64,000 nucleotides of DNA from Morchella semilibera. Its lineage: Eukaryota > Ascomycota > Pezizomycetes > Pezizales > Morchellaceae. The stretch's first letter is position 1. The number at the start of each line of letters is the position of its first letter. The notes under the pieces are model-generated. The model was given only the letters and a program-made list of their open reading frames with translations, ran no database searches and was not told where the DNA came from. Both the position numbers and the translations under genes were made by a program. The stretch is from contig WBVU01000004.1 in NCBI GenBank assembly GCA_009192285.1, forward strand, positions 1,076,001 to 1,140,000, read 5' to 3'. Of the stretch, positions 1 through 10,962 are shown piece by piece.

Positions 1-914
1 CCTAGTCCTGTCATGAGGTACTTAGTGTGCGACTCATGTTTGACTACAATGCTCTTTACTCCGGCCTTGAGATCATCCTCTACATCCTGGTGCGCATATA
101 TTGTATCGTAAAGCACCGTCCAGGCCACATTACTCGCATACAGCAAACCAGCCGTCATTGCAACAGTGGGCTCCATCAGGCTCAACCCCATTGCTGGGAA
201 TCCAAGCATCGCGCCCCACGAAAATGACAACCCTAGTACAAACTGAGGGTAATGCGTGATTCTTTTCATTAGTGGGTAGCACCCGACCAACACCAAAGAT
301 GGGATCCCATAGACGATGGTCTCGTACGGGAACTGTACCAGTACAGCAAGTCCAGCTAGGCACTGCGACGCAGTAAATGCTAATGCGGCCGCAGGTGTTA
401 TAGCGCCTCGGGCAATGGGTCGGAACTTGGTTCGTGTGACCTTGGGGTCGATATTTCGGTCCCAGAGGTCATTGATTGCACAGCCGGCGCCGCGCATAAT
501 GAGGGCGCCCGTACCAAATAGAAGGGTTGTATATACCACGGAGGTAAGAGGATGGACCGGGTCAACCATTGTGGACGCAAGAATGGTAGACCACATACAT
601 GGGAGGAATAGATATATTGTGCCAGTGGGCTTGTCGAGGCGGACGAGTTCGGCATAGGGGACAACGGAGGAAGGGAGATAGGAAATGATGCCAGTTGTGG
701 GTGGTGAATATACCTCAGGAGCTGGCGGTGGTTTTAAATCGGGAATTACGAGGGTTGTAGCTAGACGAGAGGGCTGTGGGTATCGGATTAAAGACACAGG
801 GCGTGGGGTATGCCGTGTAAGTAGCGGGGAGGGTCGAGAGGTCTTTGAGAAGCTCCTGAGCGTGGAGGAGCGCATGGAGGCATGCCTAGTAAGGGGCCGA
901 ATATATCCCAGCAT
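1..914 (-). CDS. COQ2: 4-hydroxybenzoate polyprenyltransferase, mitochondrial (partial, runs off left edge)
   Basis: Attaches the polyprenyl tail to 4-hydroxybenzoate in ubiquinone synthesis, in the inner mitochondrial membrane (UbiA family). The frame is open without introns from 914 to the window edge. The N-terminal ~60 residues are Arg/Ser-rich with no acidic residues at the start, as in a mitochondrial presequence. The first Asp-rich motif NDLWDRNID lies at residues ~148-156, and a second one (DTIYAHQDVEDD) lies near residue 269, as the family requires. Hydrophobic helices fill the space between them. In-frame ATGs at 929 and 965 could also start the protein; 914 was chosen because the presequence looks best from there. 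The C-terminal third is missing because the window ends. The family call is firm, and COQ2 is the usual fungal member with this presequence and motif pair. Confidence 0.93.
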   Translation of the reverse strand, partial: MLGYIRPLTRHASMRSSTLRSFSKTSRPSPLLTRHTPRPVSLIRYPQPSRLATTLVIPDLKPPPAPEVYSPPTTGIISYLPSSVVPYAELVRLDKPTGTIYLFLPCMWSTILASTMVDPVHPLTSVVYTTLLFGTGALIMRGAGCAINDLWDRNIDPKVTRTKFRPIARGAITPAAALAFTASQCLAGLAVLVQFPYETIVYGIPSLVLVGCYPLMKRITHYPQFVLGLSFSWGAMLGFPAMGLSLMEPTVAMTAGLLYASNVAWTVLYDTIYAHQDVEDDLKAGVKSIVVKHESHTKYLMTGL

Positions 915-929
915 TTTAATAGAGCCCAT

Positions 930-1378
930 GGGTTTTACAAGCTTTGGTGATGATGTGGGCAACATCTCATTCCTGGCAGCTTTTATCGGAAAGAATAGCG
1001 CCCGCCAAGAACCCCCCGCCCCTCCCCCGCTTGGGTTTTGTCTCAGACAAAATGCGAGGAAAGGTGGAGGCGATAATGAAATAAAAGAGAAACACCTTGA
1101 CCGTTGACATTAAGCATTATCATTCTTAACTTCCTGTTATTTGGTCGGTACATGTAGTGTTGTGTCTTTGTACCCACCTGTGCGAGCACCACTCCCCTGC
1201 CCTTGAGCCAAGCATGGAGGCTTAAAAGCTTAATTATGAATACTGAGCACAACATACAAGTATATTGTGGATTTGGAGATTCGGGTTAAAAAGGTGGAAT
1301 TATTTAAATCATATCCCGCGCCTTCGACTAGGTGCCTATCCCCCAAATTAACAATCATCTCTATTTGTCGTATCATCC
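930..1378. other. Intergenic, nothing recognised
   Basis: About 450 bases between the 5' end of the prenyltransferase and the 3' end of the next minus-strand gene. It should hold the COQ2 promoter. One TACATGTA palindrome lies at 1149-1156. No convincing gene is seen. Confidence 0.5.
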
Positions 1379-2254
1379 CTACAACTGGCCAAGGTCAGGC
1401 CAGAAGGGAGAGCACAACAGGCGTACATCTGTTTCGAATACCGCAGCCCAACCTGTTTCGCCGATGGAAGTATCTTCTGAATCATGGTGTCGATTATACC
1501 ACCAAGTGCTCCCCAGCTGAAAGTACCCCCCTGCCTTTCCAAACCCCTCCCTAAATCCCTGCTCCATCCACTCCCTAGAACCAAACTCATATTTCTCACC
1601 CCCGCCAACAAAACCCCCCGGAGAAAACCCATCAACGGGAGAAAGGCTGTAATCCCACCTCAGCTTGTCTCCGCAGAGTGTCCGGAAGATATCCCCCACC
1701 TTCTTTTCTGAACAAGTGTAAATCTGGACAAATTTAAACCCGGTTTTATCGGTTTGCTTTCTTGTGAGATCTTCGAGATAAATCTTAAGTGAGTGTGTTA
1801 GATGTAATTGATTTTTCCTCCTGATGTTCATTCGGAGTACTGATTCGATGGCTCGGAGTATCAAGGCAATTGGCTCCTCCACACGTACCAACTCTCCCGC
1901 GAAGAAGTCATGCTCCAAGTATCCTTCCATCCGAGGTAGCTTACGCAACGCCTCATGATACCACATGAGAATGCAATTGTCAATCTTGAGGACGTAGTTA
2001 GATTCGAGGTGTGGAAAATAGAGACAAAGATCGCTATCTTCAAGGCACCGGTCCCACTTCTGGACATATCTAATCTCATCCACTTTATAGGATTTCTTCC
2101 TCATCTCCTTCTCAAGTTTGCGTAAGCAAGGCTCCATTTCCGAAACGATGGTGTGGATATTTGTAATTAGTGGCTTCTTTTGAGGGCCAGTGACATCAAA
2201 GCCGCTGTAGACGGCGTGGTCGTCGCTCGAGCGTTCAATTCGGAAAATACTCAT
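1379..2254 (-). CDS. Hypothetical protein, 291 aa
   Basis: A single open frame of 291 codons that I do not recognise. The N-terminal two-thirds is rich in charged residues and Leu, likely helical. The C-terminal third is Gly- and aromatic-rich with short GGG/GGE runs. No signal peptide, membrane span or catalytic motif is evident. It lies head-to-head with the PPC decarboxylase gene, with 239 bases between the two start codons, so they probably share a divergent promoter. Length, an AUG start and the lack of a good competing frame support it as a real gene. A short 3' intron altering the last ~40 residues cannot be excluded. Confidence 0.6.
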   Translation of the reverse strand: MSIFRIERSSDDHAVYSGFDVTGPQKKPLITNIHTIVSEMEPCLRKLEKEMRKKSYKVDEIRYVQKWDRCLEDSDLCLYFPHLESNYVLKIDNCILMWYHEALRKLPRMEGYLEHDFFAGELVRVEEPIALILRAIESVLRMNIRRKNQLHLTHSLKIYLEDLTRKQTDKTGFKFVQIYTCSEKKVGDIFRTLCGDKLRWDYSLSPVDGFSPGGFVGGGEKYEFGSREWMEQGFREGFGKAGGYFQLGSTWWYNRHHDSEDTSIGETGWAAVFETDVRLLCSPFWPDLGQL

Positions 2255-2493
2255 TGCAATGGATATTAGTGTGTGTTTGGGTGATAAGGATGGAGGAAAG
2301 GGTGGAAGTGTTTAGTGACCAAATTACTCCAACTAACAGGTAGTGTGAAGCCCCCCTTCGAAAATAGGTGTACTCGAGAATTTATTTGCGAGTGATCTCT
2401 TATGATGCATGTGTTACCTTTCCCTAAACGGCCCAGCGTTGCCGCACCACCGAAATCCTGAACAACGCCAGAACAAAACCCCACCAACGCCCA
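2255..2493. promoter_or_regulatory. Shared divergent promoter region
   Basis: The 239 bases between two opposed start codons must contain the 5' leaders and core promoters of both flanking genes. No clear TATA element or known operator was identified. The assignment rests on position alone. Confidence 0.4.
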
Positions 2494-3189
2494 ATGGAGT
2501 CTCCGAGGTCCCTGCCTCCCCCAAAGCCGTTCACCGCGCTTCAACACTCCACTGATGCCAAGTTCCATCTTCTTCTTGCATGCACTGGCTCTGTTGCAAC
2601 TATAAAGCTTCCACTTATCGCCGCTACACTCTCCGAACGGTACGGCGACGCACTCACTATTCACGTTATTCTCACGTCATCAGCCGCCAAATTCCTACAG
2701 AACCCATTGAATATTGATGGTGTAGAGAAGGTCTGGACTGACCATGACGAATGGAGCTTCCCCCATAATAAGAGCGGGACATGGGAGCGTGGCGATCCAG
2801 TTCTACACATTGAGCTGAGAAGATGGGCAGATATGATGGTTATTGCGCCTCTGTCCGCAAATAGTATGGCGAAGATTGTGGGAGGATTGTGTGATAACTT
2901 ACTTTTGAGCGTGGTGAGGGCGTGGGATACGACTGTTCAGCCAAATTCGGTTGAAAAAAAGATCATTCTAGCACCAGCAATGAATACGGCAATGTGGAAT
3001 CATCCGGTTACGGCACAGCACATTGAAATTTTAGGGAGGTGGGAGTGGATGGAGGTCTTAAGACCAGTAGAAAAAACTTTAGCCTGTGGAGATATTGGTA
3101 CAGGGGCAATGAGGGAATGGCAGGACATTGTTGCTCTTGTAGAGGAGAAGTCCGGGTTGAGCACCCGGAATACACTATCAATATTTTAG
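2494..3189 (+). CDS. Phosphopantothenoylcysteine decarboxylase (Hal3/Cab3-type flavoprotein)
   Basis: Decarboxylates 4'-phosphopantothenoylcysteine to 4'-phosphopantetheine in coenzyme A synthesis, using FMN, in the cytosol. The protein is 231 aa from a single exon. Seen in it: the flavin-binding TGSVA at residues 31-35, the catalytic His in VLHIELRRWAD (His105), the substrate-binding PAMNTAMW at 161-168, and the catalytic Cys in LACGDIGTGAM (Cys198). All hallmark residues are present, so this should be an active decarboxylase and not only a Hal3-like phosphatase regulator. It lacks the long acidic tail of yeast Sis2/Vhs3. The stop codon is about 90 bases from the stop of the convergent cytidylyltransferase gene. 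Confidence 0.95.
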   Translation: MESPRSLPPPKPFTALQHSTDAKFHLLLACTGSVATIKLPLIAATLSERYGDALTIHVILTSSAAKFLQNPLNIDGVEKVWTDHDEWSFPHNKSGTWERGDPVLHIELRRWADMMVIAPLSANSMAKIVGGLCDNLLLSVVRAWDTTVQPNSVEKKIILAPAMNTAMWNHPVTAQHIEILGRWEWMEVLRPVEKTLACGDIGTGAMREWQDIVALVEEKSGLSTRNTLSIF

Positions 3190-3279
3190 GCCTATTTATA
3201 AGATACCTCTATCAAATCTAAACAAACCATCTCCAACAGACGGAAAGTGGATTTTGAAGCTCAATTAAACAAGATATAA

Positions 3280-4686
3280 TTAATTCATCATGTCGTCCTC
3301 TTCCCGCGCTTTGGCGCCCTTTCTCCTTTGCCGTTCTTCATATAATTCCCGCTGCTTCAAGATACGGCCCATAATTTCCCCCGCATTAACACCCGCAAAT
3401 TCGTGTGTGTCGATTTCTTGGAATATGCCCATTTCTTTGGCTTCCGCATAACTATTTACCAGTTGTAAGCTCAAGCTGAGTGAGAGAGGCTGGGGAAGTT
3501 ACGTGTCTTCTTCCCCGGGCATAAATTGCGTGGGTCCATGATAGACTACATCTGGGATTCCAGTAGGGAGTGTTGATAGAAAGGCTTTTGTTGGGCAGAA
3601 TGGGGCGGACAAAATTATCGAGTTGATGTACTGTTTGTGTTACCACAATTAAGTCATTGATAGTTCCTTAAGCCATTAGGAACGGTAAACAAACCCGACA
3701 CTGGAGGACGCAAAGTCCTCTTTCAAACATATTCATAATTGGATAGTTAAGACCTTTCCAATGGTTTATAGTCTTGTCATCATGCACACCCGCAACAACA
3801 TATATGTCATCATTCCCATCCTCTTTCTCTTTCTCGACTACACGCCGAAGAAATTCGATATGTCCGCTTGAAAATAGATCAAAACCTCCATCGACATAAA
3901 CAATCCTTTGACCCTCCTTTGGCCCTAACCCAGTAACAAGTGGATTGCAGGCCTTTGTTCGAGGAGTATACACAAACACCGTTGAGCCTTTGCCGACGAC
4001 TCCAAAAGAGTCGGAGGCGTATGCTTCTATCCGCTCCAGTAGCTCAGCAGCCTCCTTGGTCTCTCTGTCATCCTTCTCCGGATCCGGGTCAATGGCAGAT
4101 AGTAGCACCCCACCCAAGTTACGAAGGTGATGTGTCTTAGTGCACAGTAACATCCTGCCCACTAAATCAGTTGTAGAGATCCCGGGGGTCCGTTTCACAA
4201 CCTTGAAGCGTCCTTCGGCCTTAACGACACGATAACAATCTTCTCCCGTAGCATCCGTAGTAACATCATCGCCATGAACAACATATTTGCACCCATAAAG
4301 GTCCATCCAATGGGGATCTGTTACATAAGGAGAGCCGGGCACGGGGAGATCAGCCCACTTACAAGCGGCCGTAGCAGCCATGCGCTCGCGGAGGTTCATC
4401 ACTGTGGGACCCTTATTTTCCATGATCTCTTCATCGCTGTGGACACCTACAACGAGATATTTACCAAGCTGTTTAGCCTGGAGCATAGCACCGGCATGAC
4501 CTACAACATGTTATTATGCAATCTACAGGGACCAAAGGTATATATATAGTGAGAGCATAGACGGAATATACCATGGTGGGTAAAGTCGAAGCATCCGTCT
4601 ATCCAGATTCTATCTTCGCGCATAGGAATGGCCTCCTTAGGTGGATGCTCAGGCAATGTATCTGCCATCATAGATGCTATGGGCAT
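3280..4686 (-). CDS. ECT1: Ethanolamine-phosphate cytidylyltransferase
   Basis: Makes CDP-ethanolamine from CTP and phosphoethanolamine, the rate-setting step of the Kennedy route to phosphatidylethanolamine. Four exons are inferred: 4686-4572, 4500-3695, 3630-3503 and 3451-3280, giving 406 aa. Two tandem cytidylyltransferase domains are visible. The first has the HHGHAGA motif at residues ~37-43 and the RTPGISTTD signature. The second begins at VYVDGGFDLFSSGH, where the first His of HxGH is replaced, as is normal for the second domain of this enzyme. The join into exon 3 gives a continuous conserved stretch (VLQCRYINSIIL). In the 51-nt last intron the acceptor at 3452 was chosen because it restores a conserved TYAEAKEMGIF segment. 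The start could also be the ATG at 4668. Confidence 0.94.
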
Positions 4687-5796
4687 GCTGTATGTCTTGC
4701 TGTGAATTCCTCAGCAAAGAAGTTGGTTTGGTTGGATAAATCGATAATATATTTGGTGAAGGTTTAAATCGTTGGATAAAGATGTGAACTCCAAATGTTG
4801 ATGAGGATGATGTTGGAATTCGACGAAGATGCCAGGGAAACCCCGCCAATGTCAACCCTTTCCCAGCTCCAACCCTAACCTCTCTGCATTGGTGTTGGCG
4901 TTCGTTCGCTCGCTTATAGACCCTGACATCTCAAAGTCGCTAAGCAGCCAACGACAATTTAAGCAGCCAACGACAATTCCATGAGGAAAACGTGGGGTTG
5001 CTGCTACTCTACTCAATTTATTTAGTGATGCATATAGAACGAATTGAATGGCAGACCCCAGACCCCCCTCTAAATAGCTCTAACAGAGGAGCCGCGCTGT
5101 TTCAGCCTGCGCATAAGGGTCTCACTTTTGCTTTGATTTGAACCAGATCTTTTCGCCATCGGTTGGTAGATCCTATACCCGCACTTTACCCAACGAGGAA
5201 TTTAGATTCACCTAACCCTACGATCTAGACGTCTCATCCCATTCTGCCCCCTTTCCTCGGTGCCTGTGGGTGTAGCAACCCCCCCAAGAACTCTTTACAT
5301 AACTGTTGCCATCCCATACCATCCCTTTCTACGCGTCGCTGAAGCTTTCCCCTCGCGTCCTGCAAGCCCTCCTTCCGGCAATTGCGCAACTCTCGGTCCC
5401 CCCGTTGCCTTCCCGTCTGTTCACATTCATTTACCTTATTCATACATCATACCCCTCGTATCCTCATACATTACATACATTTTCTTTTCCAGAGGTTCTC
5501 TAGACTCCTCTTCGGTGTTACTCTCTCTCTTACTGCCGCATCTTTGATCACCCCCGTTACGGGTTTTCCCATTTAGATTAACCTCTTTGGCTATTTCTTA
5601 AATTCTTTCGTTAAACAGCGGGGCTATAGTGTTTTATAGTGCTGCAGATCGATTAATTGCCCTGTAGAGTATATCATAAACTTCGGGTACGGAATACCCT
5701 GATCTGCTGCTCCTGCGTAAAGTACTATTGCGGCACCACACTAGAGGGCAACAAGACAGCTTGCGGCAGGCAAAAGCTGTCCCCTAAAGCGCAATC
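4687..5796. other. Divergent intergenic region with a tandem duplication
   Basis: About 1.1 kb between the starts of ECT1 (-) and the next gene (+). An 18-base unit beginning aagcagccaa is present twice in tandem at 4942-4978. The stretch from 5220 to 5560 is pyrimidine-rich on the plus strand, as in fungal promoters and 5' leaders. The short open frames here are low-complexity and not supported. Confidence 0.5.
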
Positions 5797-7369
5797 ATGT
5801 ACGATCAGCGGAAGCCTTCACTCTCTTCAACGCCCGCTGCTTTCATCACCAAGGGTATCCTCTCCCACAGCACAAACGTCTCTACTCCTGACGAGGGTCC
5901 CGCAACTTCATCATTAGGTGGTTACTTCTCACTGTCACGTTCTGCATCAAACAAGAAAAGGCGACCTTCAGCTGCTGAGGTTCCACCAGTATATCTATAC
6001 CAAGGGCCACCGCCTGCTGGCCCCCCTCCTAGTTCCTCAGGGAAGGGAATGTTTTCCCGTAGCAACACATCAAGAGGTGGTGATTTCGTTAATGCTAGTG
6101 CTGCTCCTGCGACTAGTGGAGGGATGTCAGTAAGTTCAGGTGGTGGAACCACAATAGGGACAGGCCCTCAAAGTCCAAATGCGCTATATGAGACGCTACA
6201 TGAGTTAGCTACGAAAAGAATTGCAACTCTGGACTATTTACGAAGAGCGTAAGTTTTGCCTCATTTTTGGTTTAGATTATTTCATTGATTTACGTAACAT
6301 GAAATTTGATAAATCACAGGATTAGCGTTAATAGTTGAATCTATACAGACATGAGGGCAGAGTTTACTGGTTTAATACTATGTTGTTTACAAAATCTGAT
6401 TTGCAACGAACTGTGTACCATGATCATAAAAAACTTACAAGAAGGTACGCCATTTTTTATAACTCTTGCTCCTGAATATAAACTCACTCTTAACAGAGCG
6501 AATAATTATTTCATACTTGGAAACTCGCTCCCCGCCATACTCGATCTTGGAACATCTTCACCTCTTGATTATCTTAAAGCCTTTAACCATCTTCTTCAAG
6601 AATACGAAACTCACATCGCTCTTCCCCCCTCACGTCAACCCACCCGAGGCCATTCATCAAGCATATCATCATCACATAGTCACCATCCTATTAGCACATC
6701 AGCCTTAAGCTTAGGCAGACTCCCTAAACTCTTTTCTCGATCATCATCCAAGCCTCGCCGTGGCTCTTCGGCCAATACACCATTAACAATGACACCTGCT
6801 ATCACTCCACCTTCTACTGCGCCTGATAATGTGTCATTATTCTTGGAGCGTACCCGCTCCGCATCTGGAAACTCCACTACCCTTCCAAGTTTGCCTCCAC
6901 AAGTAGTGGTGGCTATCCTAATAGCAATATCTCATCTTATAATACCAACCTCTCTACCACGCCGGCAGCATCAACGACTGATCTTGATCTCCTTCCACCA
7001 CTACCCATGACTTCTAGTATCGGGACTCCGCCATTGCCTACAAGTAATCCGATGTTTCCTCCCCCTATAACGAACGGTGATTTATACCTTTATCTATCAA
7101 CACCGGCATTGCCATTTGAACCAGACTATTATGAGACGTTTTCGACACTGTGCGATGTATTGATTGATGCATATCAACGAGTGCTAAGCTTGGTTGGTGC
7201 ACCAGAGTCATGCAATCAGTTAGTTTACGAAGCATTCATGAAGGCAGACACGAAGGTGAAAAAGGCAGTAGTTACGGGAGTAGTCAAGGAGTTTGAGGAG
7301 GCTTGTAAAGCTTCAGTGAAAAGGGAGATTGGAGGCTTAGGAAAGGAGATTCTAGGAGGGTTGCTGTAA
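5797..7369 (+). CDS. Conserved fungal protein of unknown function with low-complexity linkers
   Basis: Exons 5797-6248, 6349-6444, 6497-6888 and 6969-7369 join to a protein of about 445 aa. The first two introns are well supported: joining them gives the smooth helical stretch TLDYLRRAHEGRVYWFNTML and then KLTRRANNYFILGNSLPAIL, which resembles conserved sequence I have seen in other ascomycete proteins but cannot name. The third intron (6889-6968) is tentative; it is needed because the frame changes between the Ser/Thr/Pro-rich middle and the C-terminal domain (PFEPDYYETFSTLCDVLIDA onward). The N-terminus and middle are Ser/Pro/Gly-rich and probably disordered. The C-terminal 100 residues look helical and conserved. 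No catalytic motif is evident, so no function is proposed. Confidence 0.75.
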
Positions 7370-9526
7370 ACCTATGTTAAATCTGTTTATGCTTCTTTGT
7401 CGGATACCCTTACCTTTCCACACAGCTCCCCTTCGCCCCCCCCCCCCGCGCTCCACTGTTGCTACACACTCTCTCGACTCATATAGTTAAATGAAGAGAG
7501 GATCTTATCAATTTACTGGGTATCGTCATTTTTACTTTCTTTTAGCTAATTTTCATTTGTTTTTATTTCTTCGCCGGATAAGGGAATTAAGGGTGGTTTG
7601 GGATTGAATGGGAAAGGGATAAACTGGGATGGTTACATTGGGTGTTTCCTTTTATCGGTCTATTTGGATATATGGGAATGTTTGGCTCCTGTGGTACATA
7701 CTAAATGGCGAGTGATATTGTGTGATCGTCTACTAATGATCCCGCGTGATCATTATTTGACTTGGCATAAGAATTAGTTGAAAGTGGCGGCCAGAACGCC
7801 ACTTGCCACACCATATATATTGCCACACCAATATATTGTGTCTGACCTTTCTAGAACAACGTGCTTTGAGATTGATACGAGTCGTAAATGATCTACGATA
7901 GCTCCTTAGTGTTCTGGAGGTTAAAAGGTTTACGTTCTTCGACTTATTTTTTCTTCTTTGCAGTGCGTGCCTCAGTTTCAGTAAGGTTGAACCACTGCGC
8001 ATGCTACCATGTACTAATGAATCTTGTAACACCCTGGGCAAAAAAGAAAAGCAGTACTTGCTCCAGGATCTATCGCTCAACACTACAGGGGACCTGCAAA
8101 AGCGACCTTTTTTTTTTTTTAGTCTAGGTACATGTATACATCACCTCGTTATTGAAACAATGTTCGTTTTTAGGCCGAAGGCTTCCTATATTATGCGAGA
8201 GTCTATACGACTCAGACACTGAGTCCACATCCAATACACCCCTAGACTCATGGTCTAGTAGGTAATACAAGGATCCGAACCTCGAAACTCTATAGAAGAT
8301 AGGACGAACCTCGACGAGCATGGCGCATAGCCCTATCCCATGACCTCATGATTGCACTACATAGTACTGCACTTCTACTGCCTGAAATGCCCCCCCCCCC
8401 CCGGGCTGGTCTATGCGTCTATCTGGGGCGTAGGCACATGTACTGTAATGAATTAACTAATTAATTGCAAGCGCCAAACGCCATGTGGCGATGACGGTAG
8501 CAAAGAAGGCTGAGGCTTACTTTACATGTTCTTGGTACTTTATATGTACATACGTGCCTTATCAACCTCCCCACACAAACCCGTGGCGTTGCCATAGAGA
8601 ACCTTTTTAGGGTCTTGGGAATATGCATGTCTTACCAACATGTAGAACTATGGGGTGAAGCGCCGGCCTAGATGACAGGGCCCAGATTTTGTCGGGGCTA
8701 CATACTGTGATCCTAGCCTTATTGTGCACACACTTGTAAAAAATTCCACGATAGAATCCGGAGCCTATGTATGCATGGAGTGCACACAAGGCTATCTATT
8801 GTATGGTGGGATATCTAAAACCCCAAGACCACTGGTACTAGTTGGCCCTGATACCCCTGCCAGATCGGTTCTTCGTCCGACCCGAGATCATGGGGTACGT
8901 TCCGAAGGATGCAACGAGGCGAGCTTAACCTTGTGAGTGGGAATGTTTACCGGACTCCTAACTAGGGGCAAATGTCGTACTGATATGAGACAAGGCGTTA
9001 AGAAGATGTCAGGAATGCGGCATGGTGCGCCTAGCCAGCTTTGTAGATACATGTAATTATCAGGACCCGTTGATATGCAGTTATTTTTTTTCTTTTTAGT
9101 TTCCAGTGCGTAGAGTGTTTTATGTAGGTGATATATGATGTAATTTGTCTTGTATTTCGGAATTACCTTGAGGCTCTACCGAAAACCCTCATCTCAATAA
9201 TAAACTGGTTCAAGAGGCTGGTGCCTATTCAATTACGGATCCCCTTTAGGTTTTGACAAAGAATAGACCGCCTACGACTCCAGAAGCCCGCCCCCCCCCC
9301 CCTTTCCCCCAGTAACATGTAATTAACCCCAGCCAGCCCTTAACGCCGTGTAAAGTATGTAGAATGACCAAATCTAACGCTATAAAAAAATATATGCAGA
9401 TCAAGTAGAGACGCCCCATTAAGACATAAAGAAAAACCTATCGCCGCTGACGCTACCCAAACGAAATGAAATAAAACAATGAATATATGAGTTCATGAGT
9501 TCATATCAAACAAACCCATCAAACCT
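7370..9526. other. Gene-free stretch, 2.1 kb
   Basis: Lies between the 3' ends of two convergent genes. It holds C-tracts near 7437, 8390 and 9290 and a T-tract near 8109. No open frame with family resemblance, and no RNA gene, was seen. Confidence 0.5.
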
Positions 9527-10962
9527 TCAAAAGGTCACCCGACTCAACAGTTTTGGGGAAGGCGATCTTTTCTCAATCTCACTATCAACGCTAACGCTCT
9601 GCTCAATGGCAGTTGTCTTGGTGATCCCCATCCCTCCCGCAAGCGTATCATTGCTCGCGATAATATTCTCTTCACTCTCATTTGGCGCTTTACGTTCACC
9701 AGAAACACCGCCCCCTCCAGCATTACCCATTGGCCAATGAAACCAATTACCTCCCCCTCCGCCGCCGGCTGTACAACCCTTGTTCGAGATAGCAGTAGTC
9801 GAGATATGTGCTAGCGGGAAAGCACTTCCTACAAGTGTGAGGTCGCCACCGCTGAAAGAGGAGCCTTTAACGATACTACAGCGGGAGTGGGAAAGGTGCG
9901 ATTGGTCTTCGTATTCACCATGGTAGAGACCTGGCATGACCTTTGCAAGTAGAGGTGTCAATGAAGGCAAAGAGGCGCAGAAAATGGCAAGTGATGCTTC
10001 GAGTATGGTCCAGATATAGGAGTGGGTAAGGTATCCTATTGTTAATATAGGTTAGTAAGTTTAGTTGAGGGTTGTTGCAGAAGAAAGGTTTACTGGTAGT
10101 GTCAAAGTCTTGCATAGTGCGAATGGTATATGGAATTCGTATGACTGACGCAGCACATACACTAAAAAATCGTTAGTATGGGTCAATGATAGTATACTCG
10201 TAGAAGAAGCGAATGTTACTGACATCCCGCCCAGAACAAACAACCCCAATACCAACGCCCTTTGCTTCCCTCTTAACCCCAACCCAAGTATAAGCTTTGA
10301 AGGTAAAGTCCACAAGATCAAATTCATTGCCGTATCTACTACTGTATGCGCAATAACTCCTGCCCCAATGTTTGCACATCTTTCTCCGGGTTGACGGTTC
10401 GTCCTCCATGCTGCTTTAACTGGATTGCACTGTGCAATGATACTTGCTGAAAATCCAAGTGCCCAGAGTGCTACCACCACAATATAGATGTATATTATCC
10501 GCCTGCATATTCCATTATTAAATAGGCGAAGGTAGAAGATGCATATTGAAATTTTTGTGAAACAAAGGGACCAGGTGAAGAATATCTCAGAAATCCAAAG
10601 TAATTTAAGTGAGTTCTCTGCAACGGGCGGAAGGAGATCGTAGATATGGAACCCCCAACCACCGTAGAGGCTTGCGATGCAAGTTGTAGTTGTGAGGCCG
10701 ATACAGGAAAGCTATGGGTCGGTTTCGTTAGTACATGATTCTAACTAACTTTGACTTTTTCATGAGGACATCTTACAGTCGCTAGAATGATAAGCCAATC
10801 CTCTAAACAAAACTTGCTTAGAAAAGCTTTGGAATAGATCCTTAGGCCCACAGTAATGGTGACAAGTACGATAAGTACTAGCCCCACCACCACTAGTGCG
10901 AGTCTCGAGGGCTCGTCCCCTGTAAATGGATCTACTGTAGGCATGTTTTTCCCCTCATTCAC
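9527..10962 (-). CDS. Fungal rhodopsin-fold integral membrane protein (7 TM)
   Basis: Belongs to the large fungal membrane family often called fungal rhodopsin domain or PTH11-like without CFEM. Exons: 10962-10777, 10711-10224, 10161-10094 and 10035-9527. Seen: a first TM after a short polar start, the family stretch KFCLEDWLIILA, then GWGFHIYDL, then a TM rich in Phe/Trp/Cys followed by KISICIFYLRLF, and an extracellular CNPVKAAW. After the second intron the frame restores GGIVCAASVIRIPY, a strongly typical segment, which fixes that junction. The C-terminal ~150 residues are a cytoplasmic Gly/Ser-rich tail. There is no retinal-binding Lys context, so the name refers to fold only. The ligand is unknown. 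Confidence 0.85.
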
